This document shows positions 26,416 to 35,390 of a stretch of 64,000 nucleotides of DNA, in pieces (within the stretch, counting starts at the first letter, position 1; each line of letters opens with the position of its first letter). Under the pieces are notes generated by a model that saw only the letters and a program-made list of their open reading frames with translations, did not search any database and was not told the DNA's origin. Source of the DNA: Aquibacillus kalidii (GTDB taxonomy: Bacteria; Bacillota; Bacilli; Bacillales; Amphibacillaceae); NCBI RefSeq assembly GCF_014280935.1, contig NZ_JACLZI010000064.1:1-64000 (forward strand), written 5' to 3'. Both the position numbers and the translations under genes were made by a program.

Positions 26416-26898
26416 CTAGCCGCAAACATTGTTCTTTCCATCTAGTGTCTCTAAATATTTAACCCACTTATAATAAAATAACACGATCAACAATAAAAAT
26501 GGATCTAAGACGGCTGAATATCCTAAATTCCACCAACCGTAATGAAAATAGCCGAAAGGTTGAGGAAGCAAAGCAATTAACTCATACAGAAGTAGTGATA
26601 TAACCCACCCTCCTATATATGCTATTTGCTTTAATAAGGAAGACTTAAGCGGGAACCAATTTATGTACAAAACATTTACTGGGGGTATTAATATCGTTAG
26701 ATTTAGTAACGAAATCCAATCCACATCCTTAGTGAAATACCAATATCCCAAATACTTAAGATCAATATAAATATCAACTAGTGTATTTAAAGCAATAGTA
26801 AATGTCCAAATATGAACCATTTGGTTTCTAGTCAGATTGTCATTATTTAGATACGCTAACAAATTAAACACTATTATCGATAGAATAAGTCCAATCAT
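26416..26898 (-). CDS. CBO0543 family membrane protein
   Basis: A 160-residue protein with about five hydrophobic segments. The motif 'FHYGWWNLGYSAVLDP' near residues 118-133 is the recognisable hallmark of the CBO0543 family of multi-pass proteins found in spore-forming Firmicutes. Function unknown. The gene stands alone. Confidence 0.75.
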   Translation of the reverse strand: MIGLILSIIVFNLLAYLNNDNLTRNQMVHIWTFTIALNTLVDIYIDLKYLGYWYFTKDVDWISLLNLTILIPPVNVLYINWFPLKSSLLKQIAYIGGWVISLLLYELIALLPQPFGYFHYGWWNLGYSAVLDPFLLLIVLFYYKWVKYLETLDGKNNVCG

Positions 26899-26990
26899 AT
26901 AAAACGCTTCCCTTTTTTTTAGTATTGTCCCCTCCCTCTTTAAATGTACTTATTCACACAGTAAAAACATTCCGTCTAAAAAACGGTTGT

Positions 26991-28460
26991 TTATCCTTTT
27001 GCGATTATTTGAACGATCTCGTCTTCTACTTGTTGCGCTTGATCTTCACTTAAGACATTGTTACAAAGGATAGAAAAGATCAATTTATGTCCGGAATCTG
27101 ACGTTACATATCCCGACAAAGAACTTACAGTAGAAAGCGTACCTGTCTTAGCCTTTACATTAGTATCATTTAATCGATAACGCAATGTTCCACCAACCAA
27201 ACGCTCCTCGACTCCTGCTACTGGTAACGAATTTAAGAAAGAAGGAAACCAACTTTCGTTTTGTACTTGATAAAGAAGTTTAGTTATTTCATTAGCTGGA
27301 ATTAAATTAACATGAGATAAACCGGATCCATCTCTGATAACAATTTGCTCGACGTCCACAGCTAAATTTTTCAATGTCGTGTTCATTACTTCTATGCCTT
27401 TTTCCCAACTTCCCTCTCCTTTATAAACCTTCCCCATTTCTTTGACCAACGTTTCCGCATGTCCATTATTACTTAATTTCATAAAAGGTACTAATAGCTC
27501 AGAAATTGGGATTGATGAGCTAGATACTAAAACCTTCTTTTTGTTACTTTTGTGAGCTAAGGTTTCCTTTTCACTCCATGATATTCCCTGTCGCTCCAAG
27601 GATTCTTTAAATACTTCTAAAGCATAACCAGTAGGCTCCCAAACACTTACCCACTCTCTTTCCTGCAGAGAGTCTATTGGAATGGTACCCTTTATAACAA
27701 TAGTATTAGTTCCATGACTACGTTCGAATGAAAGTTTCCCCTTCTCTCCCTTAGGAATGGTGTTTATTTTGTTTATTACCTTTATGTATTCCGTATTTGG
27801 AACTAGGTCGATTATCGCTTTATCTCCAACTTCTTCACCTGCTTCTACTTCCACAATAACTGTACCTGCATCATAGTCTTTATTAGGGGAAATAGTTAAA
27901 GCAGATATGCCTGCACCATAATATGTTGATTCATCACTCCACACTAAATCCTTTGAATAGCGTTCTTCATCATACCAGGAATCGTCAGCTAATACGTCTC
28001 CTTCTATCTTCTTAATTCCCTTTTCACGAAGTTTCTGAGCAAACATTTCTAAATCACTCGGCAGGAGGGTAGGATCGCCTTTTCCCTTTAATACGAGGTT
28101 GCCAACTAGTGTATCTCCTTGAATAACGCCATCTGTTAAAATTTCAGTAGTAAATTGATAATTTCCCCCTAGTGTGGAAAGAGCAGACGCTGCTGTTAAT
28201 AGCTTCATATTGGATGCAGGTCGTAAACGAGTATCTCCCATATGATCAAATACAACCGCACCCGATGTAGCTGACCGAACACTTAGACCTACAATTGCTC
28301 CATTAAGTTCTGGACTAGTATTCACATATTTTGATAGTTCCTCTTGCCAGGTAACAGTAGTTTCCTCACCTTTCAATTTATTAAAAGATATATCATTTAA
28401 TATTAAGATTAGCGTTATAGGAACGACCAACACTAAAATAATACGAGTAATTTTATTCAT
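26991..28460 (-). CDS. dacC: D-alanyl-D-alanine carboxypeptidase/endopeptidase, S13 family (PBP4-like)
   Basis: A 489-residue exported penicillin-binding protein with an N-terminal membrane anchor or signal (residues 5-24). The catalytic SxxK is S83-N-M-K86 in 'RPASNMKLLTAASAL'; the 'DGSGLSHVN' SxN region and 'AKTGTLS' KTG box follow towards the C-terminus. Between them lies the long insert typical of class C PBP4/DacC. It trims peptidoglycan stem peptides outside the membrane. In B. subtilis dacC is expressed in stationary phase. Monocistronic. Confidence 0.9.
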   Translation of the reverse strand: MNKITRIILVLVVPITLILILNDISFNKLKGEETTVTWQEELSKYVNTSPELNGAIVGLSVRSATSGAVVFDHMGDTRLRPASNMKLLTAASALSTLGGNYQFTTEILTDGVIQGDTLVGNLVLKGKGDPTLLPSDLEMFAQKLREKGIKKIEGDVLADDSWYDEERYSKDLVWSDESTYYGAGISALTISPNKDYDAGTVIVEVEAGEEVGDKAIIDLVPNTEYIKVINKINTIPKGEKGKLSFERSHGTNTIVIKGTIPIDSLQEREWVSVWEPTGYALEVFKESLERQGISWSEKETLAHKSNKKKVLVSSSSIPISELLVPFMKLSNNGHAETLVKEMGKVYKGEGSWEKGIEVMNTTLKNLAVDVEQIVIRDGSGLSHVNLIPANEITKLLYQVQNESWFPSFLNSLPVAGVEERLVGGTLRYRLNDTNVKAKTGTLSTVSSLSGYVTSDSGHKLIFSILCNNVLSEDQAQQVEDEIVQIIAKG

Positions 28461-28521
28461 AGAACCACCTTTTTACGTTTGTGGTACTATTATTTCCGAA
28501 TATATCAGATTATAGACTGTT

Positions 28522-29268
28522 CTATTTTCTTTGGTACAACCACTTCACAACAGTTGGAAATCGCTGAATGAAATAATGACGCTTGTGGTCAGCCCCATCT
28601 ATTAGCTTAAAACGCAGTTGGCTATCGGATAATCCTTTAGTACGTAAAATTTGATTGGCAAGTATAGTCCTATCCACCATTTCACACTGAATCGTAGTTT
28701 TATTTTTACCCTCTTCTGTTCCTACATCCATATAGATTTTCATGTCATTTAATAATAATTCATTTCTTTCCATAAATGGCAGGATACCATCGAACCAGAA
28801 AGAACCAGAAATGCAACCAACCTTTTTAAAATGATCAGGGTAGCAAAATGCTGCATAGATTGAAATCAACCCTCCTAAGGACTTGCCGATAATACTAGTG
28901 TCTGTAACGCTTGTGCTATATTTTTGATTTATAAGTGGTATTAATTTCTCGACTATAAACGAAAGATATAAATCTCCATTTCCTCCAAAATCATTGAACT
29001 TTGTTGGTTCAATTGCCTTAGCAAACCACGGCGTGTACTCATTCAGACGGTTTTCAGATTCAATTCCAACAAGGATCACCTCTTGCAATTCACCATCTTG
29101 AAACAACTTTTCTAGCTCATTCAACGAATTACTATGTGCTGGATTAAATAAATCACCACTATCATGGATATAGGATACCGGATAGTGCTGCTCTACGGAA
29201 TAGGAAGGTGGCAAATAGACAATAATTCCCCTTCCACTAACGGTTAGTGATTCTATTCTACCTTTCAT
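28522..29268 (-). CDS. alpha/beta hydrolase, esterase-like (BesA/YbbA family)
   Basis: A 248-residue protein of the Fes/IroE-type esterase family. It has 'VYLPPSY', the nucleophile elbow GKSLGGL (Ser near residue 130) and catalytic His in 'DGADHKRHYF'. B. subtilis BesA (YbbA) of this size opens bacillibactin trilactone to release iron, but no siderophore genes are nearby, so this assignment is only by family. No signal peptide. GAGGTAA precedes the ATG. Confidence 0.75.
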   Translation of the reverse strand: MKGRIESLTVSGRGIIVYLPPSYSVEQHYPVSYIHDSGDLFNPAHSNSLNELEKLFQDGELQEVILVGIESENRLNEYTPWFAKAIEPTKFNDFGGNGDLYLSFIVEKLIPLINQKYSTSVTDTSIIGKSLGGLISIYAAFCYPDHFKKVGCISGSFWFDGILPFMERNELLLNDMKIYMDVGTEEGKNKTTIQCEMVDRTILANQILRTKGLSDSQLRFKLIDGADHKRHYFIQRFPTVVKWLYQRK

Positions 29269-29348
29269 TTTTATATTACCTCATTTCTGTTCACAATAAT
29301 CTTATAACTGTCTACGTTTAATATTCCGACCTATTTGATAAAAAGATT

Positions 29349-29378
29349 AAAAAAAGGCAAAGGGAGTTCCCCCTTACC
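29349..29378 (-). terminator. hairpin terminator after the YcxB-like gene
   Basis: On the minus strand AAGGGGG and CTCCCTT pair around a tiny loop, followed by TGCCTTTTTTT. The stem overlaps the end of the coding region. Confidence 0.65.
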
Positions 29379-29889
29379 TACCTGTCTTTTCCTTTACAAT
29401 TGTAAGAAACTCATCTAATCTACTGCTCAACTCTCTCTTTGGAATAATATAGGCACTTACGGAACTATTATAAAGGAAAATATAGTCTTGTTCGTGCACT
29501 ACCTTATCAATACCTGACCAATTAACCTTTGTTTCTCCATTTTCATTAATATCTGTTAATCCGTTGTCATTTACGATCATATGATGCGTTCCTAGTAGAT
29601 TTTCATTTTTTCCTTCTTTAATCATTTTACTAGCATTTTTTCTGATACTTCTAAGAAAAATTTTAGGATAAGTAATTACCCAAATAACGCTTAAAACAGA
29701 AAAAGGTACAAGCATCCACAATACAGGTATGTCAAGTAGTGCTGACATAACAAATGCTAAAGCAATGTAAATGATTGGAATAGAAAATCGTTGAATTCCA
29801 ATCGACCTCTTTACTGTAATGGATTGTTTAACGTGTGTTAAATTAAAGTTAATATAATCCTCTTCTGTTAATGTATAAGTAAATTCCAT
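29374..29889 (-). CDS. YcxB-like membrane protein
   Basis: A 171-residue protein with a short soluble N-terminus (MEFTYTLTEEDYINFN), two transmembrane helices (about residues 35-75) and a cytoplasmic C-terminal domain with 'DNGLTDINENGETKVNWSGID' split by a turn, the YcxB-family pattern. Function unknown. The start at ATG 29889 has AAGGAAA at good spacing; a GTG two codons upstream is less likely. Monocistronic. Confidence 0.75.
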   Translation of the reverse strand: MEFTYTLTEEDYINFNLTHVKQSITVKRSIGIQRFSIPIIYIALAFVMSALLDIPVLWMLVPFSVLSVIWVITYPKIFLRSIRKNASKMIKEGKNENLLGTHHMIVNDNGLTDINENGETKVNWSGIDKVVHEQDYIFLYNSSVSAYIIPKRELSSRLDEFLTIVKEKTGR

Positions 29890-30030
29890 CGGCACTTTCC
29901 TTCCTGATCTTGTTAGCTTATATTTTATCTTTCACGAGCACATATATCTAGCTTTTTTTCTAAAATTTGTGACATAATCAGCTTTAAATACGACCAATAC
30001 TATAACAAATCATTTATAAGGAGATTGATG

Positions 30031-30534
30031 ATGAAAAAAACATTATTTTTGTTTAGTTGTTGTTTCATGTTAATAGGTTGTGGAACAGGTGAAAATACGA
30101 AAGAGGATGTAGCCTCTGAAGTCAATGGTGCAAAACCGGATCAAGAGATAGCGACAGATGATGATAGTGCGCAAGAAAATCAAGGTATTGTTGCTGGTGA
30201 AATGGAGGCAAGCCTTACAGAAACAAGTCCTTTGACCTATACCTACAAGGTAACGAATCAAACAGAAAAAGAAGTAAAACTTAAATTTACAAGTTCACAA
30301 CGCTATGACTTTTCCGTTAGAAATCAAGCTGGTGAACAAGTGTATTTATTTTCGAGTTTAGCTTCCTTTTTACAAGTTCTAGGCGAAGAAACTATTAAGC
30401 AAGGAGAATCTCTAGAATATACGATCGATTTATCTAATATTGGGCTAAAAACTGGAGATTATGTGTTGACTGCCTGGATGACACCAGAAGAAGGCGAAAA
30501 ATACAGTGCAACAACAAAGGTCGTAATTCCTTAA
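30031..30534 (+). CDS. lipoprotein with BsuPI-type domain
   Basis: A 167-residue lipoprotein. The signal peptide ends in lipobox LIGC, followed by an acidic disordered linker (about residues 22-55) and a beta-sandwich of about 100 residues beginning 'PLTYTYKVTNQTEKEVKLKF', which matches the BsuPI intracellular proteinase inhibitor domain. In this secreted form it is probably a surface-anchored protein-binding module rather than an intracellular inhibitor. The chosen ATG is 7 bp from AAGGAG; two in-frame starts lie just upstream. Confidence 0.8.
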   Translation: MKKTLFLFSCCFMLIGCGTGENTKEDVASEVNGAKPDQEIATDDDSAQENQGIVAGEMEASLTETSPLTYTYKVTNQTEKEVKLKFTSSQRYDFSVRNQAGEQVYLFSSLASFLQVLGEETIKQGESLEYTIDLSNIGLKTGDYVLTAWMTPEEGEKYSATTKVVIP

Positions 30535-30599
30535 GCGAATCACTTCCATTTTTCAGTCACATAAGTATAATAAAGTTACTAGAAAAGAGGTGCTTCTAT

Positions 30600-30908
30600 A
30601 TGAACTGCAAAATAAATCGAAATGCTGCGAAGGTATTGAAAGAGTGGTTAGAAAGCGATGGAGTAGAGGGTAAAATGGTCCGCGTTTTTGTGACTGAAAT
30701 GCATGGTAACCACGCACATTATGATATTATGTTAGACGAACCTACAGAACATGATGAAATTGTTAAAACAGATAAAGGTATTGATGTTCTACTAGACAGT
30801 AGGGAAGAATTTTTAGATGGTGTATGGGTTCAATATTTTTATGTTCCTGAAGAAGGATTTGCAATTAGTAATTCATCAAAAGGACATCCTCCTCACCACC
30901 ATCATTAA
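30600..30908 (+). CDS. HesB/IscA-like protein lacking cluster cysteines
   Basis: A 102-residue HesB-like fold protein ('INRNAAKVLKEWLES', 'GIDVLLDSREEFLDGVWVQY'). The C-terminal CxC that binds Fe-S in IscA is missing: the equivalent place reads 'ISNSSKGHPPHHHH', ending in a His-rich tail. Only Cys3 remains. It probably does not assemble Fe-S clusters and may bind a metal through histidines. The ATG follows AAGAGGTG. About 65 bp after the lipoprotein gene; no terminator seen between them. Confidence 0.7.
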   Translation: MNCKINRNAAKVLKEWLESDGVEGKMVRVFVTEMHGNHAHYDIMLDEPTEHDEIVKTDKGIDVLLDSREEFLDGVWVQYFYVPEEGFAISNSSKGHPPHHHH

Positions 30909-30948
30909 AATGACCCGAATTAATTGCAGAACAAATTGCATATTTTTA

Positions 30949-30971
30949 TAATTTGTTACTTATGATATAAT
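30949..30971 (+). promoter_or_regulatory. promoter of the antitoxin RNA
   Basis: An extended -10, TGATATAAT (TATAAT at 30966-30971), lies upstream of the structured RNA. The -35 region is AT-rich and poor, as is usual with extended -10 promoters. Predicted start of transcription is near 30978. Confidence 0.6.
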
Positions 30972-30977
30972 GTTGGC

Positions 30978-31114
30978 ATACAATAATAGCTTAACAGACC
31001 ACAGTTGAAACTGTGGTCTGAGCGATAAGCGGTTCCCCCAGGGGGATCGGCTATCCTTTTACGAGATAGACCTCACCTAAAAACTTTGCGGGCTAATAGG
31101 GGGGTCTATTTTTT
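30978..31114 (+). ncRNA. structured antisense RNA, antitoxin of a type I system
   Basis: The region has no ORF but three clear hairpins: CAGACCACAG/CTGTGGTCTG (30995-31020), a GATA-GC-CCCCC/GGGGG-GC-TATC hairpin (31024-31055), and a terminator pairing ATAGACC with GGTCTAT (31066-31109) followed by TTTTTT. Its 3' end overlaps, in antisense, the end of the toxin reading frame and mRNA, the arrangement of txpA/ratA-type loci in Bacillus. It should pair with toxin mRNA and block or degrade it. Confidence 0.72.
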
Positions 31115-31201
31115 ATTGATCATATTGACGATCAAAGCGAGCAATGCAATCAAGAATGTACCAAAACTAAACAGTACCATAAAACTTTCATACATGCCCA
31201 T
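31106..31201 (-). CDS. holin-like type I toxin, 31 residues
   Basis: The peptide starts MGMYESFMVLFSFGTFLIAL and ends with a Lys-Lys pair: short polar start, one membrane helix, basic end, matching the putative holin-like toxin family (TxpA/BsrG/Fst-like). ATG 31201 lies 8 bp from AAAGGGGG. In the leader, ACCCC can pair with GGGGU of the Shine-Dalgarno, so translation is probably restrained by structure. A convergent antitoxin RNA overlaps its 3' end. Family members depolarise or perforate the cell's own membrane when unrepressed. Confidence 0.8.
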   Translation of the reverse strand: MGMYESFMVLFSFGTFLIALLALIVNMINKK

Positions 31202-31258
31202 AGGCATCACCCCCTTTACTATGGGGTTAGCCGACCCGACCCTAAAAGAACTTTATCT

Positions 31259-31289
31259 AATTTAGATTGTACCATATAAATTCTAGTTT
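31259..31289 (-). promoter_or_regulatory. promoter of the toxin mRNA
   Basis: On the minus strand TGGTACAAT is an extended -10 (TACAAT at 31266-31271), with TCGAAA 16 bp upstream as a weak -35. The leader from about 31259 to 31202 includes GGGTCGGGTCGGCTAACCCC, which can fold onto the ribosome binding site. Confidence 0.55.
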
Positions 31290-31387
31290 TCGAACAAATG
31301 TTCGTATATTTTCTATCAAATCGTTCTATATTCCTAATTTTGCTTGATTCAACTATAGACTATTGTCTACTTCTGGTTACTATATTG

Positions 31388-32248
31388 TCACTTCTCTGAA
31401 GCTTCTTTAGTGTATAGATCCAAATAATCAGTAAAGATACCTGTTACCCCCCAATTTAAAGCACTTCTAATATCTTTTCTAGAATTTATAGTATAAGCAT
31501 GAACGTCTAAACCGGAATTTCTAAGTAGTTGTACATCCCATCTAGATAAAGCATCAAAATCTGGACCTACCCCAGTTACATATTTAGACCAGCCTTCTAT
31601 TGCTAGTTGATTTATTTTTTCTGTTTCCTCATGATCCAATAATAAAATTAATCTAAGGTTTGGATAGGATTTATGGATTTGTTGAAGACTTTTCTTATCG
31701 AACGATTCTATTATCACCCCGTCTGTATTTCCATCATTGCCTATCAATTTATATTTGTTTAAAAGCCTTATTAACTCTAACACTATTCCTGGATTCTCTT
31801 CAGGTGATTTAATCTCTAAATAGTACTTCGTCGTTGTACCAAAATAAGTAAATATCTCTTCTAATGTTGGTATTCTCTCATCTAAATAACTTTTCTTAGC
31901 AAGTATTGAGTTTTGTTGATTGAACCATGTTCCTGCATTTAACTTTTTCAATTCACTTAAATTAAAGGAAGATACCATTCCAACACCATCAGTTGTCCGA
32001 TCAACCAACTCATCATGGATGGCAACAAGCTGACCATCATTCGTCATCTGTAGGTCTATCTCAATATAATCAGCTCCCAAAGAAAGAGCCTGTTTGTAAG
32101 CCTCCATCGTATGTTCTGGAGCATAACCAGATGCCCCTCGGTGCGCTATAGATATAGAATTAATTTCCTCAATCTCTTTTCGTTGAGCAAGTAAATTTAA
32201 TAATTGTAATGATATTACGAAACAAATTATTATAATAATTTTCTTCAT
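31388..32248 (-). CDS. glycerophosphodiester phosphodiesterase, exported
   Basis: A 286-residue GDPD-family enzyme with an N-terminal signal or anchor (KKIIIIICFVISLQLLN), then 'AHRGASGYAPEHTM' (catalytic His-Arg and Glu), 'YIEIDLQMTNDGQLVAIHDE' (acidic metal ligands and second His) and 'YYLEIKSP'. It hydrolyses glycerophosphodiesters from phospholipids or teichoic acids to glycerol-3-phosphate outside the membrane. ATG 32248 follows GGAGG at 5 bp. It is divergent from the Ugp-type importer, which would take up the product. Confidence 0.9.
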   Translation of the reverse strand: MKKIIIIICFVISLQLLNLLAQRKEIEEINSISIAHRGASGYAPEHTMEAYKQALSLGADYIEIDLQMTNDGQLVAIHDELVDRTTDGVGMVSSFNLSELKKLNAGTWFNQQNSILAKKSYLDERIPTLEEIFTYFGTTTKYYLEIKSPEENPGIVLELIRLLNKYKLIGNDGNTDGVIIESFDKKSLQQIHKSYPNLRLILLLDHEETEKINQLAIEGWSKYVTGVGPDFDALSRWDVQLLRNSGLDVHAYTINSRKDIRSALNWGVTGIFTDYLDLYTKEASEK

Positions 32249-32493
32249 ACTTTCCTCCATATCTCGTAAGGTACGTCCCTATTATAAAAGAAAAAAGGAA
32301 ACATTTTGTTAACGGAAGGTAAAAATTGTAATTCATTTATTTCACCTCTTCTATATTAGGTAAAGATGTTTACCAATTATTATGTAAATTTTGTAAAAAT
32401 ATCCATTATTAATTTAACAACAGATTTATACAAGCTTAATAGTCCAATCTTATACTACCTAAGTGTAAAGGATTTAAGAAAGGAGGAACAATG

Positions 32494-33630
32494 ATGAAAA
32501 ATGTTGAGTTATTCAACGTTTCAAAATCTTATGAAAAACAAAAAGAAGTAATATCAGATATTAGTGTCTCTATAGAACCTGGTGAGTTTTTTGTATTAGT
32601 AGGACCCTCTGGATGTGGTAAGAGCACCATATTAAGAATGATTGCCGGATTAGAGGATATTACTAAAGGAAGTTTACGAATAGATGGTAACGAGGTAAAC
32701 CTACTTCCTCCTAGTAAACGAGATATTTCGATGGTGTTTCAAAACTATGCTCTTTACCCCCATCTTAACGTGGAAGAAAACATTGTCTTTGGTTTAGATG
32801 TGAAAAAAGTTAAAAAATTTGAGAGAAAAGAGCGCTGTATGGAAGTAGCTGAGATGCTTGGACTCACCGATTATCTAAAGCGAAAGCCAAGACATTTATC
32901 AGGTGGTCAACGCCAACGTGTTGCTCTTGCACGTGCCATTGTCAATCAAGCACCTATTTGTTTGATGGATGAGCCATTATCTAATTTAGATGCAAAATTA
33001 CGAGCACACATGCGCTCTGAAATTAGACAAATACAAAGAAAACTAAAGATTACGATGATATATGTGACTCATGATCAGGTTGAAGCAATGACTATGGGGG
33101 ATCGCATTATGATTCTTAATGAAGGTAAGATACAACAAGTAGGTAAACCTATCGATGTGTACAACGCTCCTGCTAATCCCTTTGTTGCACAATTTATTGG
33201 TTCGCCACCAATGAATTTAGCTACAGCCAACATTAACCTATCAAAACAAGAACTTTCGATTGGCGGAAGACTGAAACTATCGATTCCTAGTAACGATTTA
33301 CAAAGTTATCAAGAGGATACAGTAACTCTGGGTATTCGTCCAGAATATTTAAAAATCGTAAATTCCATTAACACAAAATCAACAAATAACTATCTAGACG
33401 TTAAAGTAGAACATGTGGAAGTATTAGGAAACGAAACAATTGTCTCCTTTCAGCTAGATACATATAGATGGCAAGCGAAGTGGAATGGACAATGGAATGT
33501 AGATGTTGGTGACATCGTTCCTATCGCCATTAACTATGAATCCATTTGCTTATTTAACTCCGCTTCAGGCCATTTGATCAAGGGTCCAACTCAAGTCGAA
33601 AATCATATCATTCATGAGGTAACGGTATGA
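32494..33630 (+). CDS. ugpC: Ugp/MalK-type ABC transporter ATP-binding protein
   Basis: A 378-residue ATPase with Walker A GPSGCGKS, signature LSGGQRQR, Walker B 'ICLMDEPLSNLD' and 'THDQVEAM', plus a C-terminal regulatory OB-fold domain (about 240-375), as in MalK/UgpC. It energises uptake of glycerol-3-phosphate or its diesters. AGGAGG lies 7 bp before this ATG; the adjacent ATG at 32491 is also possible. First gene of a four-gene operon. The upstream gap (32249-32490) is AT-rich, with TTTACCA and TTAACA-like words that could be Pho-box half-sites. Confidence 0.87.
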   Translation: MKNVELFNVSKSYEKQKEVISDISVSIEPGEFFVLVGPSGCGKSTILRMIAGLEDITKGSLRIDGNEVNLLPPSKRDISMVFQNYALYPHLNVEENIVFGLDVKKVKKFERKERCMEVAEMLGLTDYLKRKPRHLSGGQRQRVALARAIVNQAPICLMDEPLSNLDAKLRAHMRSEIRQIQRKLKITMIYVTHDQVEAMTMGDRIMILNEGKIQQVGKPIDVYNAPANPFVAQFIGSPPMNLATANINLSKQELSIGGRLKLSIPSNDLQSYQEDTVTLGIRPEYLKIVNSINTKSTNNYLDVKVEHVEVLGNETIVSFQLDTYRWQAKWNGQWNVDVGDIVPIAINYESICLFNSASGHLIKGPTQVENHIIHEVTV

Positions 33631-34565
33631 AGAGTCAAGTAGAACTAAATGGCATGCTTGATAACGTTGTTAAGAAGAAAAAAGGTATTTGGCAACAATC
33701 ACTAAACTGGAGAACTGCCCTTTTATATTTATTACCATCATTAATCCTATTTAGTGTTTTCTTATTCTATCCAATGGGCAAAACCTTGTATTTAAGCTTT
33801 TTCCTAACCGATAGACAAGGAGAAGCAAATGTTTTTGTAGGATTAGAGAACTACCTGTATTTACTCGAATCTGAAGCATTCCTAAAAAGTATTAAAGCTA
33901 CCATATTATTTGTTCTTTATACGGTCCCAACCGGAATTATTATTTCGTTGTTCTTGGCTTTATTAGCAAATGAAAAGTTAAAAGGGATTGGGTTTTTTCG
34001 CACAATATTTGCTTCAACAATGGGGATTTCTGTTGCAGCTTCATCTGTTGTCTGGCTATTTCTTTTTCATCCGAGTGTAGGCTTTTTAAATAAAATAATT
34101 GCTTCATTGGGCGGACAAGGTGTTGACTGGCTCCTTGATCCAAAATGGGCACTATTGTCCGTTTCCATCACAACTATTTGGATGAACATTGGTTTTACTT
34201 TTTTAATCATCTTAGGAGGAATTCAGAATATAGACGAGCATTTGTATGAAAGTGCCAAAATTGATGGTGCAGGCTACTTTTATCAATTACGTAGGATTAC
34301 GATTCCGATGCTCTCCCCCACTTTATTTTTTGTTATAACTGTATCGTTAATTAATGCTTTCCAAACTTTTGGCCAAGTTGATATTTTAACACAGGGTGGT
34401 CCATCTGAATCCACTAACTTAATCGTCTACTCTATTTATCGAGAGGCTTTCGTTAATTATCAATTTGGAACAGCAAGTGCACAATCTATTTTCTTATTCC
34501 TTTGTATCTTAGTTGTGACAATTCTACAATTTAAGTTCGGAGAAAAGAAGGTGCATTATCAATGA
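33627..34565 (+). CDS. ugpA: Ugp-type ABC transporter permease 1
   Basis: A 312-residue MalF/UgpA-family permease with six helices and the EAA loop 'YESAKIDGAGYFYQLRRITIP' split by 'GA', where the ATPase docks. It pairs with the next permease to form the channel. The start overlaps the ATPase stop (ATGA), so translation is coupled. Confidence 0.9.
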   Translation: MKSQVELNGMLDNVVKKKKGIWQQSLNWRTALLYLLPSLILFSVFLFYPMGKTLYLSFFLTDRQGEANVFVGLENYLYLLESEAFLKSIKATILFVLYTVPTGIIISLFLALLANEKLKGIGFFRTIFASTMGISVAASSVVWLFLFHPSVGFLNKIIASLGGQGVDWLLDPKWALLSVSITTIWMNIGFTFLIILGGIQNIDEHLYESAKIDGAGYFYQLRRITIPMLSPTLFFVITVSLINAFQTFGQVDILTQGGPSESTNLIVYSIYREAFVNYQFGTASAQSIFLFLCILVVTILQFKFGEKKVHYQ

Positions 34566-35374
34566 GGTGGGTAAAGAAAGGTCTCGTTTATATTATTTTA
34601 TCTATTGCAGCATTATTAATTTTCTTTCCAATTCTCTACGCCTTTTTGATTAGCTTTATGACTGGTGGAGAACTATTGCAAGGAAATATATTCCCGGAAC
34701 GATTTCATCTAGAAAACTATCAAAAAGCATTTGATAGATTACCGTTAGCCCATTATTTGTTAAACAGCCTTATTATTTCCTTAAGTGTTATGTTAGGGCA
34801 ACTAGTTGTAAGTGCTATGGCAGCTTATGCTTTTGTCTTTATTCCTTTTAAGGGACGAACCTTACTTTTCTTTATCTTTATTTCAACAATGATGATCCCT
34901 TGGGAAGCTACTATGATTCCAAACTTTATGACGATTCAAAAGTTAGATTGGATTAATACATACCAAGGGTTAACTGTGCCATTTTTTGCAATAGCTTTTG
35001 GAACGTTTTTACTTAGACAGCATTTTAAAACAATACCTAAAGAACTCCATGAGGCTTCTGAAGTGGCAGGGTTAAGTAAGTTTAGATTTTTCATAAAGGT
35101 CGTCTTACCTTATTGTAAAACGTCGTTAGTAACGTTAGGAGCCTATGGATTTTTAACAACTTGGAACATGTATTTATGGCCCCTTCTCGCCACAAACAAT
35201 GATTCAGTTCGTACCGTTCAAATCGGCTTAAAGCAGCTACAAACCCAAGAAATGGCGACAGAATGGGGGGTGGTAATGGCAGGAGTAATCGTTGTAATTA
35301 TCCCAACACTCATTTTATTATTTTTAGGGCAAAAGCAACTGCAAAAAGGCTTGGCGCAAGGAGCACTTAAATAA
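34562..35374 (+). CDS. ugpE: Ugp-type ABC transporter permease 2
   Basis: A 270-residue MalG/UgpE-family permease with six helices and EAA loop 'HEASEVAGLSKFRFFIKVVLP'. The start codon overlaps the previous stop by 4 bp. Length agrees with UgpE-type subunits. Partner of the upstream permease. Confidence 0.9.
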   Translation: MRWVKKGLVYIILSIAALLIFFPILYAFLISFMTGGELLQGNIFPERFHLENYQKAFDRLPLAHYLLNSLIISLSVMLGQLVVSAMAAYAFVFIPFKGRTLLFFIFISTMMIPWEATMIPNFMTIQKLDWINTYQGLTVPFFAIAFGTFLLRQHFKTIPKELHEASEVAGLSKFRFFIKVVLPYCKTSLVTLGAYGFLTTWNMYLWPLLATNNDSVRTVQIGLKQLQTQEMATEWGVVMAGVIVVIIPTLILLFLGQKQLQKGLAQGALK

Positions 35375-35390
35375 AGGAGATGGAAAACGA

